Origin: Caldilineaceae bacterium
GTDB taxonomy: Bacteria; Chloroflexota; Anaerolineae; Caldilineales; Caldilineaceae
Reading direction: 5' to 3'
Length of the DNA stretch: 6,254 bases
Assembly (NCBI GenBank): GCA_012032975.1
Contig: JAAUPU010000193.1
Span: forward strand, 1 to 6,254
The position numbers were made by a program, and so were the translations under genes. Below are positions 1 through 5,668 of the stretch, in pieces. How positions within the stretch are numbered: the stretch's first letter is position 1; every line of letters begins with the position of its first letter. The notes under the pieces were generated by a model. That model was not told where the DNA came from, ran no database searches, and saw only the letters and a list, made by a program, of their open reading frames with translations.

Positions 1-426
1 GACGCCGAACTTTTTGATCGTCTCTTTGCCATCAACCTGCGTGCGCCCTTCTTGCTCAGCCAGGCCTTTGCGGCCCAACTGCCCCAGAACGCAAAAGGCA
101 ACATCATCAACATCCTGGATGCCCGGCTCAACCGGCCATTGCCCGACCACTTTGTCTACCGTCTGGCCAAGGGCGGCCTCTGGCAGATGACCCAGATGCT
201 GGCGTTGGAACTGGCGCCGCGGGCCACGGTCAACGCGGTCGCGCTCGGCGCCATCCTGCCGCCGCCCGGTCAGGGACAGGAATATCTCGACCGCATGGCC
301 CAGGAGCAGGTGCCGTTGCGCCGCGCTGGCAGCGCACGGATCGTGACGGAGAATGTGCTCCATCTCCTGACCCAGGATTTTCTCACCGGCGTCATCGTCC
401 CGATTGACGGTGGCCAGTTCTTATAG
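1..426 (+). CDS. Short-chain dehydrogenase/reductase, pteridine reductase-like, 5'-truncated
   Basis: The reading frame is open from base 1 to a TAG stop and gives the last 141 residues of an SDR oxidoreductase; the N-terminal nucleotide-binding GxxxGxG part lies outside the window. Visible family features, in order: the INLRAPF segment (about residues 11-17), the strand GNIINILD ending in Asp40, Tyr53 and Lys57 in a YxxxK motif, the LALELAP helix, a VNAVALGAILPP loop and the C-terminal DGGQFL. In classical SDRs a Ser stands about 13 residues before the Tyr. Here that place is Asp40, exactly 13 before Tyr53, as in pteridine reductase PTR1 and FolM. The protein is therefore probably an NADPH-dependent cytosolic reductase of that subgroup, but its substrate cannot be read from this fragment. 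It lies 63 bases upstream of the dehydratase gene on the same strand and could be co-transcribed with it. A TTG at 52 lies in frame but sits inside conserved sequence and is not the true start. Confidence 0.88.
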   Translation, partial: DAELFDRLFAINLRAPFLLSQAFAAQLPQNAKGNIINILDARLNRPLPDHFVYRLAKGGLWQMTQMLALELAPRATVNAVALGAILPPPGQGQEYLDRMAQEQVPLRRAGSARIVTENVLHLLTQDFLTGVIVPIDGGQFL

Positions 427-444
427 ACACAAATTGTCTAGACA
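424..444. promoter_or_regulatory. Operator-like palindrome with three TAGACA half-sites
   Basis: Bases 435-444 read TGTCTAGACA, a perfect 10-bp palindrome. A further TAGACA copy lies at 424-429 and overlaps the stop codon of the SDR gene, so TAGACA occurs in direct orientation at 424 and 439 (15 bases apart) with the inverted TGTCTA at 435-440 between them. GntR-family regulators of sugar-acid operons commonly bind short palindromes of the TTGTCnnGACAA type, so this is a candidate operator for the dehydratase gene 46 bases downstream. No regulator gene is in the window and no clear -35/-10 pair accompanies the site, so the assignment is inference. Confidence 0.4.
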
Positions 445-449
445 TCAAC

Positions 450-470
450 GGGCGAAGCGGCGCTTCGCCC
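450..470. repeat. Strong GC-rich hairpin between SDR and dehydratase genes
   Basis: GGGCGAAGCG (450-459) and CGCTTCGCCC (461-470) are perfectly complementary 10-base arms around a single base; in RNA about eight or nine pairs could form with a small loop. No oligo-T run follows on the plus strand (it continues CCTACTTGAG), so it is not a canonical intrinsic terminator. It ends only 7 bases before the Shine-Dalgarno of the downstream gene. It may be an mRNA processing or stability element, a weak attenuator, or a copy of a dispersed palindromic repeat. Confidence 0.55.
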
Positions 471-489
471 CCTACTTGAGGGGAAAGAC

Positions 490-1647
490 ATGAAGATCAA
501 GGAAGTTCGCGCGTTTGAAATCAACCTGGATCCCCATCCGACGACCGCGCCGCGTTCGCCCAGCGCAGCGCATTCGACGCGCATGGGCCGCCCCATCGAC
601 CGCTACCCCGATGTCACTGCCGGGGGCCATCCGAAAACATGGCCGCGCGCCGCGTGTATCGTCACCGCCGAGGATGGCGCCTGGGGCTTTGGCGTGACTG
701 TCCATGGCGGCGCGGTCGTCCGCCTCATCAACGACCAGTTTGCGCCAGCATTGGTGGGTCAGAATTGCATGGCAACCGAAAAGCTGTGGGACATGATGGC
801 GCGCATGACCGCGGCCTATGGCAGCGGCGGCCTCTCCAGCTACGCCATCAGCGCGGTGGATGTGGCGCTTTGGGATCTCAAGGGCAAGCTGCTCCAGCGG
901 CCTGTCTACGAGTTGCTGGGCGGCCCGCAGAAAGAGGAGATCTTCTGCTATGCCACCGGCTTTGACACCGAATGGTATCTGGAGTTGGGCTTCCAGGCGA
1001 CCAAACTCTTCACGCCGTGGGGGCCGCAGGATGGGCTGGACGGGTTGCACAAGAATGTGGAACTGGTGGCGCGCACCCGTGAGTTGGTGGGGGACGATGT
1101 GGAGTTGATGCTCGACTGTTGGCTCTCCATGGACGTCGAGTACACCACGCGGCTGGCCGAGTTGGTCAAGCCCTACCGGCTCAAGTGGATCGAAGATTAT
1201 GTCCACGCAGACCGCTTCTCCGAATACGAAGCGGTGCGAACGCGCCTGCCCTGGCAGACCCTGGCCTCCGGCGAACATTGGTACATGCCGCACACCTTCG
1301 CCGAAGCCGCAAGCCGCCGGCTGGTGGATATCTTCCAGCCGGACATTCTCTGGGGTGGCGGCATCACCGGCGTGGTCAAGATCTGTCACATCGCCGAAGC
1401 CCACGGCATCAACGTGATCACCCACGCGGGCATGAACTATCCCTTTGGCCAGCACCTCGCCTTTGCCATGCCCGCGGTGGTCTGGGGCGAGCGTTCGGAA
1501 GGGGTCTCCGCGCCGGGTGTGCCCTTGGAAGAGATGACCCGTCTGCCCGGCACGCCGTCCATCCGCAACGGGCGTGTGAAGCCCAGCGATGCGCCCGGCT
1601 TTGGCCTGGAGATCACGAAGGCGTGGATCGAGGCGCGGGCCGTCTAA
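490..1647 (+). CDS. Enolase-superfamily sugar-acid dehydratase, L-rhamnonate dehydratase (RhmD)-like
   Basis: An intact 385-residue protein, close to the usual length of about 390-410. The start ATG follows GAGGGG at 478-483 with a 6-base gap. The N-terminal lid domain covers roughly residues 1-125, followed by a TIM-barrel from the AISAVDVALWDLKGK motif (120-133). Metal ligands are Asp209 (MLDCW), Glu235 (KWIED) and Glu262 (SGEH). His312 (THAG) with Asp284 (QPD) is the likely catalytic dyad. The LMLDCWLSMDVEY stretch, the TPWGPQDG loop and the GEH motif closely match what I recall of E. coli L-rhamnonate dehydratase, rather than mandelate racemase or galactonate dehydratase. Family members dehydrate an aldonic acid to the 2-keto-3-deoxy acid using Mg2+ in the cytosol. 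The exact substrate (L-rhamnonate, L-lyxonate, L-fuconate or similar) is inferred. It lies downstream of an SDR gene and an operator-like palindrome, which fits an inducible sugar-acid catabolic unit. Confidence 0.85.
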   Translation: MKIKEVRAFEINLDPHPTTAPRSPSAAHSTRMGRPIDRYPDVTAGGHPKTWPRAACIVTAEDGAWGFGVTVHGGAVVRLINDQFAPALVGQNCMATEKLWDMMARMTAAYGSGGLSSYAISAVDVALWDLKGKLLQRPVYELLGGPQKEEIFCYATGFDTEWYLELGFQATKLFTPWGPQDGLDGLHKNVELVARTRELVGDDVELMLDCWLSMDVEYTTRLAELVKPYRLKWIEDYVHADRFSEYEAVRTRLPWQTLASGEHWYMPHTFAEAASRRLVDIFQPDILWGGGITGVVKICHIAEAHGINVITHAGMNYPFGQHLAFAMPAVVWGERSEGVSAPGVPLEEMTRLPGTPSIRNGRVKPSDAPGFGLEITKAWIEARAV

Positions 1648-1675
1648 CACCGATTGCCAGGTCAACCGCCAGGAA

Positions 1676-1727
1676 TGACCGGGTGACACGATGACAGGGC
1701 CAAGGAGAGAGCGTCGCCTTGTCACCC
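1676..1727. repeat. Octamer-periodic TGAC minirepeat within a GGGTGACA inverted repeat
   Basis: TGAC recurs at exactly 8-base steps (1676, 1684 and 1692) in the units TGACCGGG, TGACACGA and TGACAGGG. The same tract is bounded by inverted arms GGGTGACA (1681-1688) and TGTCACCC (1720-1727), perfect over 8 bases with a 31-base loop. An inner pair, CAAGG (1701-1705) and CCTTG (1717-1721), competes for the same bases. On the minus strand it reads as repeated TGTC-containing octamers. It may be a dispersed intergenic minirepeat, possibly acting as an RNA hairpin downstream of the dehydratase gene. Confidence 0.5.
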
Positions 1728-1853
1728 CCTCAGCGTGTCAGGTGTGCATGGTTCTTGACCTGCCGCATCATCCTGCATGTGAAACGCCTCATGGACAGCC
1801 GGTGTCGTTCAAGTTGGGAACATCCCGTCCACTACCGGGTTCATTCGTTCTAT

Positions 1854-1860
1854 AGGAGGT
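1854..1860 (+). promoter_or_regulatory. Near-perfect Shine-Dalgarno of the beta-helix gene
   Basis: AGGAGGT lies 4 bases before the ATG at 1865. It fixes the start codon and implies efficient translation. It is the strongest ribosome binding site in the window. Confidence 0.85.
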
Positions 1861-1864
1861 ATCT

Positions 1865-4016
1865 ATGAGAGACCGGATCTTTGGCCCTCAGCGAGCTATT
1901 TCTCCGCGGCTCTGCAGGATGGCTGCGCCACTCTTCCTGGGGTTGCTGCCCCTGGCCTTGTTGCTGACCATCTTTCAGACGACCTTCGCTGCCGGTATCA
2001 CGGTCAATGTGGACAACACGCTGGACGACAACAGCAAGCAAGGCTGCACCGGCGCGGCGAACGACTGTAGCCTGCGCGGTGCGATCAGCAAGGCCAATGA
2101 CGATGCGGTCAACGAGTACACCATCGTCATCCCAGCCGGACATTACACGTTGACGCAGAGCGGCGCCGGGGAGGATGCCAACGCCACTGGCGACCTGGAC
2201 CTCACCCGCCCCATGACGCTAAGCGGCGCACTGGATTTTTTAGGCCCGGTGACGCCAACCGAGGACCTGCCGTTTACGCTCATCGACGCCAACCGCATTG
2301 ACCGGGTTCTGCACATCCACAATGGCGCCGACACAACGCTCTCCAGCCTATGGATTCAGAGCGGTCAGGCGCCCGCTTCGTCCAACGGCGGCGGCATCTA
2401 CAATGTGGGCAGTCGGGTCACGCTGAGCACCGTTGTTGTGATCTCGAACACGGCCACCAATGGCGGCGGTATCTACAACCAGGGCAGCACCGCGGTTATC
2501 TCCTCGGCGAGCCTCATCTACCCGGTAGACAACAGCGCCGCCGACCACGGCGGTGCAATCTACAACGACGGGGGATGGATTTCGTTTACGGACGTTTGGG
2601 CGCAAGCGAACAAGGCAGGCGGAGACGGGGGCGCTCTCTACAACAAAAACGGCCACATTGAATCCACTGGGGGTCTTCTCTATCTACTCACAAATAGGGC
2701 AGGCGGCAACGGGGGCGGTCTGGTTAACGACGGCGCCGCCGCAATGATAGACCAGAAGGGCCGCACATTCATTTTCGAGAACAAGGCTGAAGGGGGCGTT
2801 GGCGGAGGGGGGATCTTGAACCTGGCGGGACGGATCGCGCTGAGCACTACCCTCTTATACGACAATGAGGCCCCTGCTGGCGATGGCGGCGGCATCTATA
2901 ACGTAGGTGGTCGAGCCACCCTATCCGGCAGTCTGATCTTTTCCAACAGCGCCAAGTTGGACGGCGGCGGCATCTACAATGACCGCGGCGAGATCATTCT
3001 CTCTGAGTTCACCATCTACCGCAACAGCGCAGAGTGGGGCGGCGGCATCCTGAACGACGGCGCACTCGGCAGCGCAGCTATCACCCTGACCGATGGCATC
3101 GTTGTTGCCAACAGCGCCGCTTCCGACGGTGGAGGCTTCTTCAACGTCGATGCGCAAACCACTGTGAGGGACACGTGGGTCTACTCCAACACGGCGATTG
3201 TAGGTGGCGGCATCTACAACGAAGCAGGCCAATTCACATTCAGCGACGGTCTCCTCACGGGGAATGGCGGCCACTCAGAATGGCGGTGCGATCTACCAGG
3301 AGGGCGGGTCGGTAGCAGCCAATCAGAGTTGTGTTGTCGGCAACAGCGCGACCGCTGTCCAATACCAGGGCGGCGTGGCGCCGCTCAACGCACAGCAAAA
3401 CTGGTGGGGCGCACCCGATGGACCCTCCCCTCCAGGAAGCGGTGACTCGGTCAGCGGCAACGTCAATACCGCTGGGCATTTGGCGACCTCTGCCGGACGG
3501 TGCAAGTCGATCGGCGGCACAGTCACGGGACTGCTGGGCAACGATCTGCCGCTCGCGTTGGCCATCTGGGATACGATAGTGGGATTGCCTGTCTACGAAG
3601 TGCAGAATATCCAGGCGAATGGACCGTTCACCTTCAGCATGTTGATCCCCAGCGATATAGGCCCACCGACCTATAAAGTCGCGCAAAACACCTTTGCGCG
3701 CAGCCTCGAAAGTCGACGTGGTCTGGGCGCGGATATGCAAGAATCTGGATTTGGGCCAGGGCTTGGGGAGCGATTTGGACCCATCGCGGGCCGAGTGGGA
3801 GAAGGCTTTAACCTGAGTGCTGCCAAGGGGCATCGCGTAAACCAATCCGAAGCCGACCCTACCTGGTACTACGAAGTTCTCGTGACAGAGAATCCGACCC
3901 ACCCGAGCCAACTCTGCACGGTGACCCAAAGCAAAACGCCAGCCAACGGAGGCAACGTCTCGGACATTCTCGTCGCGTGCCGCGCAGTGGTTTACCTGCC
4001 GCTGATCATGCGATGA
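1865..4016 (+). CDS. Secreted parallel beta-helix protein with CSLREA-type N-terminus, single frameshift
   Basis: The 5' part (1865-3445) and 3' part (open from before 3204 to 4016) are in different frames. Joining them near 3258-3272 by dropping one base gives one 716-residue protein. Order: Arg-rich n-region; hydrophobic core at about 20-39; signal cleavage near residues 42-44 (TTFAAG); a CSLREA-like element (CSLRGAISKAN, 68-78) and GDLDLT (109-114). Eleven GG[GA]-x-x-N rungs then follow, beginning near 175, 200, 229, 255, 283, 314, 341, 367, 392, 422 and 447; a twelfth, NGGAIYQ, lies after the shift. Next come NWWGAPDGP, a C-terminal repeat-domain region (NGPFTF and PTHPSQLCTVT) and a final VVYLPLIMR. 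The rungs resemble chlamydial polymorphic outer-membrane repeats and predict a right-handed beta-helix outside the cell. The partner or substrate is unknown. The last nine residues may be a sorting or anchoring tail. The frameshift is sequencing error or decay. Residues encoded by about 3652-3852 look like an insert. Confidence 0.85.
3652..3852. repeat. Putative structured insert inside the beta-helix gene's C-terminal domain
   Basis: This stretch separates two halves of a recognisable domain: NGPFTFSMLIPS before it, and WYYEVLVTENPTHPSQLCTVT after it. It contains two adjacent hairpins: TATAGG/CCTATA at 3656-3675 (8-base loop) and CGCGCAAA/TTTGCGCG at 3680-3700 (5-base loop). Approximate direct repeats, ATCCCCAGCGA near 3645 and ATCCGAAGCCGA near 3845, lie about 200 bases apart. 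In the gene's own frame the third-position GC is low (roughly half), while the next frame (codons starting 3661) is open for 51 codons with higher third-position GC. I infer inserted or recombined DNA that kept the frame. The boundaries are approximate and the family is not recognised. Confidence 0.35.
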
Positions 4017-4135
4017 CGCAGGGCGAAGGCAAATCCAAAATAAAAAGTGTCCACGAAGCTCACGAAGGAACACCAAGATTTGACCTGGTTCTTCGTGCAA
4101 CTTCGTGGATAGTTATGTTCCCGCAATGGCCTCAG
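4017..4135. other. Intergenic spacer between convergent genes
   Basis: This 119-base gap separates the stop of the beta-helix gene from the stop of the aldehyde dehydrogenase gene on the opposite strand. It is AT-richer than its surroundings and is mostly filled by the CACGAAG inverted repeat described at 4042-4109. No gene is seen. Confidence 0.7.
4042..4109 (-). terminator. Imperfect CACGAAG/CTTCGTG hairpin with T-tract, likely terminator
   Basis: TCCACGAAG (4050-4058) pairs with CTTCGTGGA (4101-4109), and CACGAAG (4061-4067) pairs with CTTCGTG (4091-4097). The result is a long stem with a small internal loop and an apical loop of about 20 bases. Reading the minus strand, the stem is followed after three bases by TTTTTATTTT (4046 down to 4037), so it fits an intrinsic terminator for the aldehyde dehydrogenase gene, whose stop lies 27 bases upstream. 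On the plus strand no comparable T-run follows, so termination of the beta-helix gene there would be weaker. CACGAAG-type repeats recur between genes in many environmental bacteria, as I recall, so it may also be a dispersed repeat copy. Confidence 0.6.
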
Positions 4136-5571
4136 TCAAACACCCACGCTGATGTACTTGGTTTCCATATAGGCCTGGATGCCCTCGAAGCCACCCTCGC
4201 GGCCGATGCCGCTCTCTTTCCAGCCGCCGAAGGGCGCCTGGGGCACGGTGGGCACGGCGTCGTTGAGGCCGATGATGCCATAATCCAACGCCTCTGAAAC
4301 GCGGATCGCGGTCGAGAAGTCGCGGGTCAGCACGTAGCCGGCCAGACCGTAGTCGGTGTTGTTTGCCTCCCGGATCACCGCGTCCTCGTCCTCGAAGGGC
4401 ATCAGCGGCATGACCGGCCCAAAGAGTTCCTCGCAGGTCAGCCGCATGGAAGCGTCGATGTTGCGCAACACGGTCGGCGCATAGAAGAAACCGCGATCGT
4501 ACTTTTCTCCGCTCAGGCGGTGGCCACCGGTCAGCACCTGGGCGCCCTTGGCCACCGCGTCCTCCACAAAAGCCGTCACGCTGGCCAGTTGGTTGGCGTC
4601 GAAGAGCGGACCCATCTCCACCTCGCGCTCCATGCCGTCGCCCACCTTCATGGCCGCCACGCGCGCGGTCACCCGCTCGGCAAAGGATTCGAAGATGTCG
4701 GTATGGACGTAGATGCGCGTCGGCGCGATGCAGCTTTGCCCGGCGTTGCGGAACTTGCCGATCACCGTCTGTTCGACGGCTGTGTCGAGGTCCACATCGG
4801 GGAAGATGATCATAGGGGCATGGCCGCCCAATTCCAGCGAGACCTTGGTGATGCGGTTGCCAGCCTGTTGCATCAGCTGCTTGCCGACGGCGGTGCTGCC
4901 GGTGAAGCTCAGCTTGCGGCACGCGGGGTGCTCCAGCATTGCGGTGGTCACCGATCCTGCGCTGCCGGTGACCTGATTGACCACGCCAGCCGGGAAGCCA
5001 GCCTCATCCAGACACTCGAAGAGCAGCATGGAGCTGAGCGGTGTCTGGCTGGCTGGGCGACTGACGATGGTGCAACCCGCAGCCAGGGCCGCGGCCAGCT
5101 TGCGGCTCATCAAGTTGATGGGAAAGTTCCACGGGTTGACGGCCACGACGACGCCCAATGGCTGTTGCAACACCCAATGCCGTTTATGGGGAAAGTGGCT
5201 GGGGACCATGCGCCCATAGGTTCGCTTGCCCTCTTCGGCAAACCATTCAAACCAGGCCGCGCAGCCCAGCGTTTCGCCGACCGACTCGGCCAGGGTCTTC
5301 CCATTCTCCAGCGTCAGCACGGTTGCGATCTCGTGGACGCGCTCGCGCATCAAGACCGCGGCCTTGTCCAGGAACCGCCCGCGCTCGTACGCGGTCTCGG
5401 CTTTCCAAGCTGGAACGCGCCGGCCGCCGCATCCATGGCCAGCACCGCATCGGCGACTTCACCATAGGCTGCCGCGGCGACCACGTCGCCGTTGGCCGGG
5501 TTGATCACATCCAGCGTCTTGCCGCTCGACCCGGCCTGCCAGTTTCCATTGACATAAAGTTGGTATGGCAT
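4136..5571 (-). CDS. gabD: Aldehyde dehydrogenase, succinate-semialdehyde dehydrogenase (GabD)-type, single frameshift
   Basis: The start ATG at 5571-5569 follows GGGAGA four bases upstream on the minus strand. The first part (5571 down to about 5410) reads MPYQLYVNGNWQAG through GAFQ. The rest continues in another frame to TGA at 4136. Restoring one base near 5410 gives FQ-A-WKAETAYERGRFLDKAAVL and a 478-residue protein, about the length of E. coli GabD (482). In restored numbering: Asn147 of PWNFP, TGSTAVGK, Glu247 of LELGGHAP as general base, Cys281 of NAGQSC as nucleophile, EELFGP, and a C-terminal METKYISVG. It oxidises an aldehyde to the acid with NAD(P)+ in the cytosol. The SRPASQTP loop keeps the Ser seen in NADP-linked GabD but has Arg where nearly all members have Lys. 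Succinate semialdehyde is the likeliest substrate, but related hydroxyaldehydes cannot be excluded. As sequenced it would not be made full length. Confidence 0.88.
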
Positions 5572-5668
5572 ACTGTCTCCCTTTCTGGCTCGTTGAACTC
5601 TGTTGGGTTTATCCGTCCGGCCTTGTCAACTCATCCTGGGTTGACAAGACTTCTGGGTCAATCGTTGT
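5572..5668. other. Intergenic spacer between two minus-strand genes
   Basis: This 97-base gap holds the ribosome binding site of the aldehyde dehydrogenase gene (5576-5583) and a perfect inverted repeat (5622-5648). No gene is seen, and no clear -10 box is visible on the minus strand. Confidence 0.6.
5622..5648. promoter_or_regulatory. Perfect 9-bp inverted repeat upstream of the aldehyde dehydrogenase gene
   Basis: CTTGTCAAC (5622-5630) and GTTGACAAG (5640-5648) are perfect inverted copies around a 9-base spacer. They lie about 50-75 bases upstream of the aldehyde dehydrogenase start and 20 bases past the stop of the decarboxylase gene. Neither strand has an oligo-T run after it, so a regulator-binding site or a non-canonical terminator hairpin are both possible. 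TTGACA occurs within the element on the minus strand and could double as a -35 box. Confidence 0.45.

Larger units (their letters stand above)
1648..1864. other. Intergenic spacer before the beta-helix gene
   Basis: This 217-base gap between two co-directional genes has no convincing small gene. It contains an 8-base-periodic minirepeat inside an inverted repeat (see 1676-1727) and ends with the ribosome binding site of the next gene. A TTGACC near 1755 could be a -35 element, but no good -10 follows at normal distance, so I do not call a promoter. No oligo-T terminator follows the dehydratase stop codon. Confidence 0.6.

Noticed and set aside
472..1725. Long minus-strand open frame opposite the dehydratase gene (417 residues)
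   Set aside because: It overlaps a clearly conserved enzyme, its translation is His/Arg/Gly-rich without recognisable motifs, and such antisense frames are expected in GC-rich coding DNA.
1754..1785. Promoter with TTGACC -35 before the beta-helix gene
   Set aside because: At 17 bases the -10 position reads TGTGAA, a poor match, so I do not call it.
2387..3223. DNA tandem repeat or CRISPR-like array in the GGCGGC-rich region
   Set aside because: The recurring GGCGGCATCTACAA-like blocks are irregularly spaced (about 75-93 bases) and encode the beta-helix rungs; there are no conserved full-length repeats or unique spacers.
3258..3272. Programmed frameshifting or phase variation in the beta-helix gene
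   Set aside because: There is no slippery heptamer, and the longest run is four G, too short for typical phase-variable tracts. An indel error or simple mutation is more likely.
3255..4100. Minus-strand open frame opposite the 3' part of the beta-helix gene (281 residues)
   Set aside because: No conserved motif or convincing ribosome binding site; it also runs through the intergenic hairpin, which fits a chance antisense frame.
4520..5467. Plus-strand open frame opposite the aldehyde dehydrogenase gene (315 residues)
   Set aside because: It is the antisense shadow of a conserved catalytic domain, with no family features.
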